Notes under the pieces: model-generated
What the model was told of the DNA's origin: nothing
What the model saw: the letters and a program-made list of their open reading frames with translations, nothing else
Databases searched by the model: none
Shown here: one piece after another, positions 22,075 through 31,538 of the stretch
Layout: each line of letters begins with the position of its first letter
Numbering within the stretch: the stretch's first letter is position 1
Position numbers and translations under genes: made by a program
NCBI RefSeq assembly: GCF_027111275.1
Contig: NZ_CP114286.1
Span: 3,203,501-3,267,500, forward strand
Source of the DNA: Flavobacterium luteolum
Lineage (GTDB): Bacteria; Bacteroidota; Bacteroidia; Flavobacteriales; Flavobacteriaceae
Length of the DNA stretch: 64,000 nt
Direction of reading: 5' to 3'

Positions 22075-22108
22075 AAAATGCCCTGTTTTTACAGGGCATT
22101 TTTTATTA
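22075..22108. terminator. Bidirectional terminator between convergent genes
   Basis: AAAATGCCCTG and CAGGGCATTTT pair around a TTTTTA loop. T-runs follow on the plus strand and, less strongly, on the minus strand. Confidence 0.9.
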
Positions 22109-22124
22109 TAATTAATTTGGTTTA

Positions 22125-23504
22125 CTAGTTTGCGGTAAATAAGCTCAAGCCAGATGATAAAACTTTGATGTGATTGAGTTGTGTTTTGTCAAATTCTTCT
22201 ATGTCAATGCTGTAAATGTTTTGTGAAGGAGTGTTTGAGAAGTCGTCTTGAAGAGTTCCGCCAAGTATGTATAATTTGTTGTTGTAATAGTGCATGCTAG
22301 AACCTTTTAATTTAATATCAACCAGATATTCCTTTAATTGTTTTGTTTTAATATCATAAAGATATACTTGATTGTTTTCAAAAAAATAAATTATATTTTC
22401 ATGAAAGGTTACAGCTGGTTTTTCTAATCCTGTAAATAATTCTCCTTCAGTCTGCCATTTTTCAGTTTTTAGATCAAAGGTTTCAATTTGAGATAAAGGG
22501 GTGTCGTTGTTTCCTCCAATTAAATAAATTTTATCACCTATTAGAACGCCCGAAGTTTCTTTGGCAACAGGCATACTTGCAAGCTCATACCAATAGCCAG
22601 AAGTGATGTTGTATAGATGTACTTTATTTGTAAATGTCTTCTTGTCTTTATCATTCATTTTTATTGAACCTCCAATTACAATTATATTGTCATTGTAAGT
22701 AAATGAAGCAGCATTAGATGCTTGATGTGGATTTGTTTTATCAATTGTAATACTTTGCTTTTTAGTGTCAAATACCTCAATCTCATTTTGAAGGTATTCA
22801 AAAATTCCATTGTCAGAAATTTTTTTTCCTCCTAAAATATAAATTTTACCGTCGTAATAATTAAGATTATGATAGGCTCTTTTTTTGAATTTTAGATTTG
22901 ATTCTTCCCAAGAATTATTTTGTATGTCGTATACCAGTAATTTTTCTTTATAAGAGAAATAATTTGGATTATTACGAATTTCTCTGAGGTAATCTTTTAA
23001 AGTAAAATCCGGCCGTTCTCGTTTGACTTTTTCCCAAGGATCTGTTTTATAGCTTGCATCTCCGCCTATAATATAGATTTTACTGTCTTGTAAAATTGAT
23101 CCAAAAGAGGTAATTCTATATTGTAAAGGAGCTAATTTGGTTGTGTTCAGTTTAGATTTTAATCTTAATTTGTGATTTTTAGTAATAACTAAGCCTTCTA
23201 AATTTTCTATAGTTTCTTTAAGAAAAATTTTGAAGTCTGTTTTTTTTAAATCGGTTAAAGCGATTTTTGTGGTAATAAATCCAATATGCGAAAATTGTAA
23301 ACTATCTTGATCTTTGAAATTAGAGGGCAATTTTAAGGTAAATTCGCCATTGCTATTCGTTAAAGTTCCAAAATTTCCTGATATGCTAGTAATGTTAGTG
23401 TCTTCTAAAGCTGTTTTGTTTTTTTTAGAGAGTACCGTTCCCTTTATAATTTGCGCATTTGTAATAAAAGGAAAGAAAATGATGAGATAGAATAGATTTT
23501 TCAA
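22125..23504 (-). CDS. Exported Kelch-repeat protein with N-terminal carboxypeptidase-like domain
   Basis: No ATG is available at the 5' end. The TTG at 23504 gives MKNLFYLIIFFPFITNAQ, a perfect signal peptide, so I choose it; a longer TTG frame starts at 23573. After the signal comes a carboxypeptidase-regulatory-like fold (IIKGTVLSKKNKTALEDTNI ... GEFTLKLPSNF), about residues 20-110, common in Bacteroidota surface proteins. Then about six Kelch repeats follow (IYIIGGDA, IYILGGKK, IIVIGGSI, IYLIGGNN, LYILGGTL), which form a beta-propeller. Likely periplasmic or on the cell surface; the partner is unknown. About 459 residues. Confidence 0.85.
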   Translation of the reverse strand: MKNLFYLIIFFPFITNAQIIKGTVLSKKNKTALEDTNITSISGNFGTLTNSNGEFTLKLPSNFKDQDSLQFSHIGFITTKIALTDLKKTDFKIFLKETIENLEGLVITKNHKLRLKSKLNTTKLAPLQYRITSFGSILQDSKIYIIGGDASYKTDPWEKVKRERPDFTLKDYLREIRNNPNYFSYKEKLLVYDIQNNSWEESNLKFKKRAYHNLNYYDGKIYILGGKKISDNGIFEYLQNEIEVFDTKKQSITIDKTNPHQASNAASFTYNDNIIVIGGSIKMNDKDKKTFTNKVHLYNITSGYWYELASMPVAKETSGVLIGDKIYLIGGNNDTPLSQIETFDLKTEKWQTEGELFTGLEKPAVTFHENIIYFFENNQVYLYDIKTKQLKEYLVDIKLKGSSMHYYNNKLYILGGTLQDDFSNTPSQNIYSIDIEEFDKTQLNHIKVLSSGLSLFTAN

Positions 23505-23677
23505 AATATCTAGGTTTTTTATTAGGTTAAATTTAATAAAAAAATATATGTTTTGTAAAAAACTGCCTTTCAAAAAGTTGGATTAATTTTTATGCAGAGA
23601 CTGTTAATTCGAGGTAAAATAATTGTTAAAAACACAGGTTTTTTTACATTAAAAAGTTAAATTCGCTTTTTAGGCAA

Positions 23678-23685
23678 TATATTTG
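23678..23685 (+). promoter_or_regulatory. Candidate -7 element of the NlpC/P60 gene
   Basis: TATATTTG matches TAnnTTTG, 65 bases before the ATG at 23750. The -33 position has GTTAAA rather than TTG. Confidence 0.45.
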
Positions 23686-23749
23686 TCTTTTTTGAGTTCA
23701 GATTATGGTATAACATTAAAAAAAGGGTAAAAACTTTTAAATAGGGAGT

Positions 23750-24901
23750 ATGGTTTACAGGTTAATAATAGTATTGTTTTTTTTCAGTGTAGGAGCTTTG
23801 GCGCAGGATAATTTTATTAAGCACAAAATTTCACCAGGAGATAACCTTTCTGTTATTGCTAAAAAATATGGAGTAAAAGTAAAAGACATCGCAGACGCAA
23901 ACCCAAATGCTCCTAAAATATTAAAACTAAATTCAACCCTTTTAATCCCGAATAAAAATAAAACCACTGCAAAAGTAAAGACTAAAAATATCGAAGTTGC
24001 AGTAAATAATAACTCTTCTAATGCTTCTGGCACTCATGAAGTAGCTTCCAAAGAAACACTTTGGGGAATTTCTAAAAAATATAATGTCTCTGTTGATGAT
24101 TTAAAGAAAGCAAATCCACTTTTGGAAACAGAAGGGCTGAAAATTGGACAGCAGATTATTATTCCTTCGGATGTAGCTTTAGTAAATGAAAAACCAATCG
24201 AAACTAATGCTGAGGTAGTGTCGACAGATGTAGAGCTTATTAGGGAAGTGAAGTCGAAAGAAACAAAATATGGCATCTCTAAAGAATATGATATTACAGT
24301 TGCAGAGTTAGAACGCCAGAATCCTTCAATTAAAGGAAAAGTCCCTGTTGGATATTTGCTGAAAATTCGTGTTCCAAAAGAAAAAGCAGATGCAATCCAA
24401 GCTGCAAAAACATCGCAAGATACCAACGTTCAAACTGATGTTTCTTCTAGTCAAATAGCAGAAGCAACTCAGGAAATAAAAAGAGATTCTACTCTTGTAA
24501 GAACGGGGAATTATTCTGTATTAATTGATCAGCTTATCGCAAGTGCAACAGAGAATATAGGCACGAGATATAGGTCAGGCGGAACAACAAAAGCAGGTTT
24601 TGACTGTTCAGGATTAATGTTTTGTACTTTTGGCAATTTTGATATTAAACTTCCTAGAAGTTCAATAGAGCAATCTCGAATAGGAACAAAAGTAGCTTCA
24701 GACGAAGCGCAAAAAGGTGATTTAATTTTCTTTAGAACCAATGGTAGACGTCATATAAATCACGTGGGTATGGTTGTTGAAAATGTTGATGGTGAAATTA
24801 AATTTGTGCATTCATCTACTCACGGCGGCGTGATGATTTCTTCAACAAAAGAACCATATTACACAAGAGCTTTTTCTCAAGTAAATCGTGTTTTGAATTA
24901 A
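23750..24901 (+). CDS. LysM-NlpC/P60 peptidoglycan hydrolase
   Basis: A 383-residue exported protein. The signal peptide is MVYRLIIVLFFFSVGALAQ. Three LysM peptidoglycan-binding modules follow: HKISPGDNLSVIAKKYGVKV, HEVASKETLWGISKKYNVSV and a weaker REVKSKETKYGISKEYDITV. The C-terminal NlpC/P60 domain has the catalytic Cys286 in FDCSGLM, and His338 in INHVGMVV. Such enzymes cut the D-Glu-diaminopimelate bond in cell-wall peptides. The stop codon shares a TTAA with the stop of the convergent receiver gene, and no terminator lies between them. Confidence 0.93.
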   Translation: MVYRLIIVLFFFSVGALAQDNFIKHKISPGDNLSVIAKKYGVKVKDIADANPNAPKILKLNSTLLIPNKNKTTAKVKTKNIEVAVNNNSSNASGTHEVASKETLWGISKKYNVSVDDLKKANPLLETEGLKIGQQIIIPSDVALVNEKPIETNAEVVSTDVELIREVKSKETKYGISKEYDITVAELERQNPSIKGKVPVGYLLKIRVPKEKADAIQAAKTSQDTNVQTDVSSSQIAEATQEIKRDSTLVRTGNYSVLIDQLIASATENIGTRYRSGGTTKAGFDCSGLMFCTFGNFDIKLPRSSIEQSRIGTKVASDEAQKGDLIFFRTNGRRHINHVGMVVENVDGEIKFVHSSTHGGVMISSTKEPYYTRAFSQVNRVLN

Positions 24902-25287
24902 GCTTCGAGAAATACACTTTTCAATATCTCTAATCTAAAAGGTTTATTCCAGAAATCAGAGACATACTTGTTTTCTTTTACTTTCTTGATTTCATCGCTA
25001 TCTAAAGTCGAAGAAAGAACAAAAATTTCAATATTTTGTTTTATATCTTCTGGCAGCTGGTCAAATTCTTTCAAAAATTCAAAACCATCCATAATAGGCA
25101 TCTGAATGTCTAAAAGAATAATTAATGGATTTTGGTTCTGATTTTTTAGTAACCAGTTCATTCCTTCTTTTCCATTATTGGCTATATAAACAGGATTAAT
25201 GTCGAGTCCTTTTTTAAGTAGTTTTTTAGTGACAAATTGATCAATCAGATTGTCTTCTATAATTACAAATTGAGATCTATACGGCAT
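24898..25287 (-). CDS. Single-domain response regulator
   Basis: A 129-residue stand-alone receiver domain. The acidic patch is IIEDN, the phosphorylated Asp is in ILLDIQMPIMDGFEFL, the Ser/Thr switch is in FVLSSTLD and the conserved Lys is in WNKPF. There is no output domain, so it acts by protein contact or as part of a phosphorelay. It starts inside the last codons of the upstream histidine kinase gene (11-bp overlap), so the two are translationally coupled and form a pair. The 3' end overlaps the NlpC/P60 gene by four bases. Confidence 0.93.
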   Translation of the reverse strand: MPYRSQFVIIEDNLIDQFVTKKLLKKGLDINPVYIANNGKEGMNWLLKNQNQNPLIILLDIQMPIMDGFEFLKEFDQLPEDIKQNIEIFVLSSTLDSDEIKKVKENKYVSDFWNKPFRLEILKSVFLEA

Positions 25288-26701
25288 ATGAATTTGGTAT
25301 TGTTACTATAAATTTACTTCCAACTCTGTTTTCAGAAAAAACGGAAATATCTCCTTTAATATTTTCAACTGCTTCTTTTACGATATACAAACCTAAACCA
25401 GAACCTTTGTTTTTGTTTGTTCCAAAATACATGTCAAAAATATTAGCTTTATGATCGTCATGAATTCCGATTCCATTATCGGATACTTCAATTTTATTTA
25501 AGCCTTCGCTAAAATAAGTTCTTATGGTTATAAACATTTCTTGCTTGCTGCAATCTGCATATTTTATAGCATTTGAAAGCAAGTTGTTGATAATGATTTT
25601 CAAACGAAGACCATCACTTTCAATTTGGTCTACTAAGTGTTCTTGTGTGAATTTAATCCTGTTAGCATTTTCAATATGCATTAATTGCAGGATAGCTTCG
25701 TTACACAATTCTTTCAGGCTTACCGGTTCCATTATTACTTCTTTTCTTTTATTTTTAGAATAATCAATAATATCACTAATAAACTGATCTTGTCTGGCAA
25801 GACTTTGATGCATCATTTGTAAATAATCTCGAACTTGTTCTACATCATCTTCCAATGCAGTTATTTCAATAAGGCCTTTTAATGAAGTAATGGGAGATCT
25901 CAAGTCATGTGAGGCGCTGTAGACAAATCGGTCTAATTCGCGATTTACTATAATAAGATTTTCATTTTTTACTTCTGTTTCTTTTTTTGAAATCAATAAC
26001 CTTTTGACCATTATCGAATAATACAAACAAACACTGCAGATTATAATCAGAATGAAAAAGATGTTTGTAATAATGAGTAGATCTTTTATTTTTCGAGTTC
26101 CCTCGCCAAGTGTATTTGAGAAATTACGCTGATTAATGGTTAATTGGTCACTTATTGCACTAATTTCGTTTAAATATTTTTTTTCATCTTCTGGGCTTAA
26201 TAAATTGCGTTCTATTTTGGCATTGATCTGTTGTCCAATAACAAATAAGTCAAAAATTAATTTATCTCCTTTTCCCCATTCTTTGATCGCTTTAGATAAA
26301 AAACTTACGTCTTTAAAGTTGTCAAATAACCAGATGATGTCATCAAGGTCATCTTCGTTATTTCTTCCAATCAGAAATCCCTTTCTTGCAATCTTATTAT
26401 CTCCAGCTTTCAAAAGTGTAATTCTTGCAATGCCATCTCCTTGAGGCACTTTTAATTCTTCAAGATACAATTTCCATTGCATCGGGTTTTTGGTAAATAA
26501 ATAAGTAATCAAATGTCTCGATGCGTCTTTTTGTCCTTTTGAATAATGCGATTCTCCGTTGACATATGCTCTGTTGGCAGATAAGATTTTAATCGTGAAA
26601 AAATTGATGCAGATTAATAATGCACAGGAAATAAAAACGATTAAAATAAGGATAAAAACATTTGGAAAACGAAAGTTTTTTAAAGCTTGCAGTTTAGACA
26701 T
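25277..26701 (-). CDS. Membrane sensor histidine kinase
   Basis: About 474 residues from the ATG at 26701 (MSKLQALKNFRF); an upstream in-frame extension has low-quality sequence and no signal. TM1 is FPNVFILILIVFISCALLIC, then a periplasmic domain of about 180 residues that resembles CHASE3-type helical sensors, then TM2 (LLIITNIFFILIIICSVCLY). The HisKA domain has the phosphorylated His in YSASHDLRSPITSLKGL, and the ATPase domain has NLLSNAIKY, DNGIGI and GSGLGLYIVKE. The kinase partner is the receiver gene directly downstream. The signal sensed is unknown. Confidence 0.92.
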   Translation of the reverse strand: MSKLQALKNFRFPNVFILILIVFISCALLICINFFTIKILSANRAYVNGESHYSKGQKDASRHLITYLFTKNPMQWKLYLEELKVPQGDGIARITLLKAGDNKIARKGFLIGRNNEDDLDDIIWLFDNFKDVSFLSKAIKEWGKGDKLIFDLFVIGQQINAKIERNLLSPEDEKKYLNEISAISDQLTINQRNFSNTLGEGTRKIKDLLIITNIFFILIIICSVCLYYSIMVKRLLISKKETEVKNENLIIVNRELDRFVYSASHDLRSPITSLKGLIEITALEDDVEQVRDYLQMMHQSLARQDQFISDIIDYSKNKRKEVIMEPVSLKELCNEAILQLMHIENANRIKFTQEHLVDQIESDGLRLKIIINNLLSNAIKYADCSKQEMFITIRTYFSEGLNKIEVSDNGIGIHDDHKANIFDMYFGTNKNKGSGLGLYIVKEAVENIKGDISVFSENRVGSKFIVTIPNSYAV

Positions 26702-27115
26702 AATCTTAAAATTAGTAGGTTGATAAAAAAGTTTCCTTTTCGTGTTTTTTGCATATTTAATCAAAGAAAAACGGGGAAATTGATCTTTGTAAACATTAAA
26801 CACTTGTTAAGATATTTTGTTGTTTATAAATGCTATTAAAATGATTCTCTCAAATATAATAAAATTTATCTTATGATTTTTATATAAAAAGCCATCCTGA
26901 AACAAAAATATTTCTATTTTGTTTAGTTTTGTTTAATTATTTGGTTATTAGTATGTTTTGCTTTTTAAGACAAGATTTTAGCAGTTTTTGAAGTAAAAGA
27001 AAAGAGCTTTAACTTCAATTTTGAAGATAAAAAAGCAATAAAAAATACGCTACGCAAAAAACAGTAAATCTCGTTTTTGTTAAAGATTGGTAATGAATTT
27101 GATTAGATTGTATGA
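26702..27115. other. Gene-free AT-rich gap
   Basis: No convincing coding frame. A CAAATATA at 26851-26858 would be a -7 element (TATATTTG) for the kinase on the minus strand, with no good -33. The rest is T- and A-runs. Confidence 0.5.
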
Positions 27116-27874
27116 TTAAAATTTAGCGTAAATAATCAGTCTTTTAAATGCGTAAATAGATGGAACGACAGGGAAATAGGCATCTATTCTTTTTTTGAAT
27201 TCAGCTGTTAATGCTGCAAATTCCTGCTCCTTTAATCTTTCTTGATAAACAGTTAATGCCGAACCAGAAATAAAGTCAAAAAAATCGTCCTTTTGACTAG
27301 AAATTAAGGGATAAACTTTCTCGTAGAGAACCAAATCGGTACCGCCATTTTCGAATAGAATTTTAGCGTAATCATCTAAAGTCAATATTGGAGAAGGGCG
27401 TGTCCAATGTTTGAGATACGTAGCAAAAGGTTCTTCTTGAACAAGCTGTAAAAGTATTTTATTCAAGATGTTTTCATTTTGCTGTGGCATCTGAACTGCC
27501 AATTGTCCGCCTGGATTTATTCGCGAGATAATTTTCGGAAAAAGTTCATTATGATTATCAATCCATTGTAAGGCCGCATTTGAAAAGATCAAATCCCATT
27601 TGGTTTCGTCGTCGATTTGTTCTAAAATCGTTTTTTCTTTAAATTCAAGATTTTCTTGCACTGGAGCTTTTGCCAACATTTCGGCAGAATTGTCAATGCC
27701 AAGAACAAACGGATTGGTTAGTTTTTGATGCAGTTTTTGGGTAAGTTCACCCGTTCCGCATCCGAGATCTATAACCTTTAGATTGGGTTTATCAATAATA
27801 TGACTTGTTAGATCGTCAAAAGGTTTAGAACGTTCTTCTTTAAACTCATTATATTTTTTAGGATCCCAAGTCAT
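27116..27874 (-). CDS. Methyltransferase, trans-aconitate 2-methyltransferase-like
   Basis: A 252-residue class I SAM-dependent methyltransferase. It starts MTWDPKKYNEFKEERSKPF, the typical opening of the Tam family, has motif I VIDLGCGTGEL, DNSAEML for the acidic adenosine-binding loop, and ALQWIDNHNELFPKI. Tam methylates trans-aconitate, a by-product that inhibits aconitase; two aconitases are coded 5 kb away, which would suit that role. Substrate assignment from sequence alone is uncertain. It stands alone on the minus strand. Confidence 0.85.
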   Translation of the reverse strand: MTWDPKKYNEFKEERSKPFDDLTSHIIDKPNLKVIDLGCGTGELTQKLHQKLTNPFVLGIDNSAEMLAKAPVQENLEFKEKTILEQIDDETKWDLIFSNAALQWIDNHNELFPKIISRINPGGQLAVQMPQQNENILNKILLQLVQEEPFATYLKHWTRPSPILTLDDYAKILFENGGTDLVLYEKVYPLISSQKDDFFDFISGSALTVYQERLKEQEFAALTAEFKKRIDAYFPVVPSIYAFKRLIIYAKF

Positions 27875-27999
27875 GATTTTCTTTTTCTTTTAAAATTAAA
27901 GAAAATTATATCGAATAAGAAAAATAGAGAATTAAAAATTATTCTAATTTTTTTAAAGTTTTTTGATAACTTTTTCTGTAACTGAAATCTAAATTAGTA

Positions 28000-28710
28000 T
28001 TACATATAATCTATAGTTAGTTTATTGCTATTTTTAAATGCGATGGACATTGGATCAGGAAAAATGTTGAATTTATTTAAGTCAATATCATCACAAATGT
28101 TTTTAACCAATGTTGCAGGGGAGATTTTATCATAGTCAACATCAGCAGACATTCTTGAATCGATATATCCAGGATATATTCCGAAAACTCGAATATTGTA
28201 TTTATTTAAATCTTCTCTTATCGATTGAGTAAAAATATGTGTTGCCATTTTTGAAGCACAATATGTTGACAATCTTTTAATAACACAAAGACTCGCAATT
28301 GATAAAATGTTAATTATTGCAGCATTAGAATTTGATTTTAAAGTAGGAATCAATTCATTTGTAAGATTTACAACTCCAATATAATTTATATTCATTTCTA
28401 GTTGAGCATATTCGTGTGCTTTTTGATTTAAGAAATCAGATTTTAATTCTATTCCAGCATTGTTAATCAATAAGTTAATATCCTTATGACTAGAACAGAA
28501 AATTTTAATTTGATTACTATCAGTCACATCCAAAAGAGATGGAAATAAAGTATCTGGGTTATGTGATGCTAATGTAGAGAGTTGCTCTATGTTAATTCCT
28601 GTTAGGTATATTTTTGCCACATCTCGTTTTAATAACTCGTCAATGAAAGCTTTTCCTATGTCGCCATCAGCTCCAGTTAAAAGTACAACAGCATTCCTAA
28701 ATGAATTCAT
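28000..28710 (-). CDS. Short-chain dehydrogenase/reductase
   Basis: A 236-residue SDR from the ATG at 28710 (MNSFRNAVVLLTGADGDIGK). The nucleotide-binding motif is TGADGDIGK (TGxxxGxG form with an Asp variant), LLINNAGIE is the NAG motif, and the catalytic Ser and YCASK (Tyr-x-x-x-Lys) are in NILSIASLCVIKRLSTYCASK. The longer frame to 28896 would overlap the divergent permease start and has no family match. The substrate is unknown. Confidence 0.9.
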   Translation of the reverse strand: MNSFRNAVVLLTGADGDIGKAFIDELLKRDVAKIYLTGINIEQLSTLASHNPDTLFPSLLDVTDSNQIKIFCSSHKDINLLINNAGIELKSDFLNQKAHEYAQLEMNINYIGVVNLTNELIPTLKSNSNAAIINILSIASLCVIKRLSTYCASKMATHIFTQSIREDLNKYNIRVFGIYPGYIDSRMSADVDYDKISPATLVKNICDDIDLNKFNIFPDPMSIAFKNSNKLTIDYM

Positions 28711-28872
28711 AATATTTGATTTTAAATAATTGAGTAAAAATACTACAAAATGAATTATACTTGAGGGTTTGAGGAAATAAATCGATAAAAGATTTGTAAA
28801 TCCTGAAATCTCAATTGTAAATATTAATGAATCAGAAAAAAGTATATCTTTAGCCAACCTAAACCAATAAAA

Positions 28873-30285
28873 ATGCAAGAAAACGACCAAGAACATTTTA
28901 AAAGAGAACTCGGACTCTTAGACGGAACCATGCTTGTGGTTGGCTCTATGATTGGATCTGGGATATTCATTGTAAGTGCCGATATTGCCCGACAAGTAGG
29001 CTCGGCAGGATGGCTTACACTAATCTGGCTTTTGTCCGGATTTATTACAGTTGTCGCAGCAGTTAGCTATGGCGAATTGAGTGCGATGTTTCCAAAAGCT
29101 GGAGGACAATACGTTTACTTGAAAGAAGCCTATAATAAACTAATTGCCTTTTTGTACGGCTGGAGTTTTTTCGCAGTTATTCAGACCGGAACTATTGCTG
29201 CAGTAGGAGTGGCTTTTTCTAAATTTGCAGCTTATTTGTATGAACCTTTGAGTGATGAGAATATTCTTTACGAACTAGGAGCTTTTAAACTGAATGCAGC
29301 TCAGCTAGTTTCGATTTTAACTATTATCATTCTAACTTTTATCAATAGCCGTGGTGTAAAAAATGGAAAAATTCTACAAACTGTTTTAACGATAATTAAA
29401 ATTTTATCGCTTCTTGGATTAGTCGTTTTCGGATTAACGCTTGCTGCGAAAGCTTCTGTTTGGGATGCAAACTGGGCAGACGGATGGAGCACAAGAACAT
29501 TTGACAAAGAAAGCGGATCATGGTTGCCAATTAGTGGAACAGCCTTAATTTCTGGAATTTCGGCTGCAATGGTTGGATCTTTATTCTCTAGTGATGCTTG
29601 GAACGGTGTAACTTTTATCGCTGGTGAAATTAAAAATCCTAAAAGAAATGTGGGTCTTAGTCTTTTTCTAGGAACTTTTATTGTGACCTCTCTATATGTT
29701 GTAACAAATCTTATGTATTTGGCTGTAGTTCCGTTTGATGAAATAGCAACAGCAAAGTTCGATCGTGTTGCAGTTGTGGCTTCAGATTATATTTTTGGAA
29801 ATGTAGGAGCCTTGATTATCGCAATTATGATTATGATTTCGACTTTTGCTTGCAACAACGGATTAATTATGGCTGGTGCGAGAGTATATTATACAATGGC
29901 AAAAGATGGTTTGTTTTTCAAAAAAGCTGCTGTTTTAAATAGTTCGAGCGTTCCTGCTTGGGCACTTTGGGCGCAGTGTATTTGGGCTTCGGCTTTGTGC
30001 TTGACAGGGAAATATGGAGATTTGCTTGATTTTGTAATTATCATCGTATTGATTTTTTATATTCTGACCATCTACGGAATTTTTATTCTAAGAAAAAAGA
30101 TGCCAGATGCAGAAAGACCTTATAAAGCATTTGGATATCCATTTTTACCAATGCTATATATTGTTGTAGCGTCGGCAATTTGTATTGCGTTACTAATTAC
30201 AAAATTCTCAACCTGTGGTTGGGGAGTGTTGATTATGTTAACTGGAATTCCAGTTTATTACTTAACGAAACCGAAAGAAGAATAG
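28873..30285 (+). CDS. APC family amino-acid permease
   Basis: A 470-residue inner-membrane transporter with about 12 hydrophobic segments. The N-terminus has the family signature GLLDGTMLVVGSMIGSGIFI, where the GSGIF loop binds the amino-acid backbone, then YGELSAMFPKAGGQYVYLKEAY, a hallmark of APC/LAT-like carriers. The exact amino acid cannot be read from sequence. It is transcribed away from the SDR gene and ends at a bidirectional terminator shared with the convergent gene. Confidence 0.92.
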   Translation: MQENDQEHFKRELGLLDGTMLVVGSMIGSGIFIVSADIARQVGSAGWLTLIWLLSGFITVVAAVSYGELSAMFPKAGGQYVYLKEAYNKLIAFLYGWSFFAVIQTGTIAAVGVAFSKFAAYLYEPLSDENILYELGAFKLNAAQLVSILTIIILTFINSRGVKNGKILQTVLTIIKILSLLGLVVFGLTLAAKASVWDANWADGWSTRTFDKESGSWLPISGTALISGISAAMVGSLFSSDAWNGVTFIAGEIKNPKRNVGLSLFLGTFIVTSLYVVTNLMYLAVVPFDEIATAKFDRVAVVASDYIFGNVGALIIAIMIMISTFACNNGLIMAGARVYYTMAKDGLFFKKAAVLNSSSVPAWALWAQCIWASALCLTGKYGDLLDFVIIIVLIFYILTIYGIFILRKKMPDAERPYKAFGYPFLPMLYIVVASAICIALLITKFSTCGWGVLIMLTGIPVYYLTKPKEE

Positions 30286-30312
30286 ATTCAAAAATTTCAA
30301 ATTTTATCTATA

Positions 30313-30350
30313 AAAAAGTGCCTTTTATTGCAAGGCACTTTTTGTTTTTT
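30313..30350. terminator. Bidirectional terminator
   Basis: AAAAAGTGCCTT and AAGGCACTTTTT pair around TTATTGC, with T-run on the plus strand and A/T-rich sequence on the other side. Confidence 0.88.
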
Positions 30351-30760
30351 TAATTGTTTGTATTCGATAAATCATTGTCAATTCTCTCTGTGGTAGGTCT
30401 GAGAAATATCAGATAAACTAATATCAGAATTCCAAATAATATAAAATCGGGTTTTAAAATTAAAATCAAAAAAGCGGCGCCTTCAAGAACAGCCCAACGC
30501 ATAATAGAAGCAGCTTGATATATGGGCATTTTGTCTTCGAGTTTTAATTTGGGGTCAATCTGCTTTAATTGTGTTTTAAATAATATATTGCTTAAAACAA
30601 TTGCTAGAATCGGAATAGCAAGATATATTATTGAAGCTGTATCAATGACAGGTACATGTAGCGTTTCAAGTGAAAGATCTCCAATAATGTAATAAGCGAT
30701 GATGGTTCCTGCACAAATGGCGAGATGGATAATTTGTAAAGTTTTGATTTTTTCATTCAT
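30350..30760 (-). CDS. Small integral membrane protein, unknown function
   Basis: A 136-residue protein with four predicted membrane segments: IIHLAICAGTIIAYYIIG, IIYLAIPILAIVLSNILF, SIMRWAVLEGAAFLILIL and FILFGILILVYLIFL. A charged loop KTQLKQIDPKLKLEDKMP is in the middle. I recall similar proteins in Flavobacteria without a known role. It stands alone between terminators. Confidence 0.8.
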   Translation of the reverse strand: MNEKIKTLQIIHLAICAGTIIAYYIIGDLSLETLHVPVIDTASIIYLAIPILAIVLSNILFKTQLKQIDPKLKLEDKMPIYQAASIMRWAVLEGAAFLILILKPDFILFGILILVYLIFLRPTTERIDNDLSNTNN

Positions 30761-30866
30761 GGTTTGGTTTAGATTTGAGGTTAACTTTATGCAAGTTAAG
30801 ATTAATTACTTTTAAATAAACAGTTTATGATGTTGGTTTTAGTGAATAGTATAGCCATAAACAAAA

Positions 30867-30892
30867 AAAAGACACTATAATTAGTGTCTTTT
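30867..30892 (-). terminator. Terminator of the DUF1810 gene
   Basis: AAAAGACACTA and TAGTGTCTTTT pair around a four-base loop; on the minus strand eight T follow. Confidence 0.88.
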
Positions 30893-30919
30893 AAATGTAA
30901 ATAATCGTTGTAACTCGTG

Positions 30920-31381
30920 TTATATTTCAACCGGTTCATCAACAGATTTTATAGTTGAATTAATAATAGACAAAGTAAGCGGATCGGTTTCTCCAGAGAA
31001 GAAAGCCTCCAAGATTTCCTGAAATATCGGATTTGCATTTTCTACCAATGAAAATAAAGTCATACAAGAACGTAATTTTCGTGCATCTAAGTCACCAAAA
31101 ATTCCATCAGCCGATTTCATCTTAAAGGTTAATAAAAGCTCTGAAATTTCAATCAAATGTTTTCCTAAAATAGGATGCTCCAAATAATCTGTAGCTTCTT
31201 TTAAATCATTAATGGCATAAAGATTTGCAGTATCACTTTTACCCAATCCTTTAATTTGAGGAAAAATAAACCACATCCAATGCGTCTCTTTTTTCCCCTT
31301 TCCGATTTCAGAAAGAGCAGTAAGATAAAGTTTGTTTTGCGCATCTAAGAAGCGCGCTAAATCGTTGTTTGAATAAGCCAT
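30920..31381 (-). CDS. DUF1810 family protein
   Basis: A 153-residue soluble protein with the DUF1810 pattern: LARFLDAQNKLYLTALSEI, then the strongly conserved HWMWFIFPQIKGLG, YLEHPILGKHLIE, and RKLRSCMTLF. The family is widespread in bacteria and has no established function that I can state with confidence. It is monocistronic with its own terminator. Confidence 0.93.
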   Translation of the reverse strand: MAYSNNDLARFLDAQNKLYLTALSEIGKGKKETHWMWFIFPQIKGLGKSDTANLYAINDLKEATDYLEHPILGKHLIEISELLLTFKMKSADGIFGDLDARKLRSCMTLFSLVENANPIFQEILEAFFSGETDPLTLSIINSTIKSVDEPVEI

Positions 31382-31538
31382 TACGGTATTATATTTTTTA
31401 AAAAGGTTGCAAAAATAGTAAAAAAGGAGGGTTCAGCCTAATAAAACATTCATACAATCAGTATTTTAACTTTTTTCGACAGAATTTTCCTCATAGGGAT
31501 TGAGCTAATAAATCAGCTAGTTTTTAGTTCTGAATGTA

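Noticed and set aside
26851..26858. A -7 element (TATATTTG on the minus strand) for the histidine kinase
   Set aside because: It has no -33 partner and lies 150 bases from the start; AT-rich DNA gives such matches by chance.
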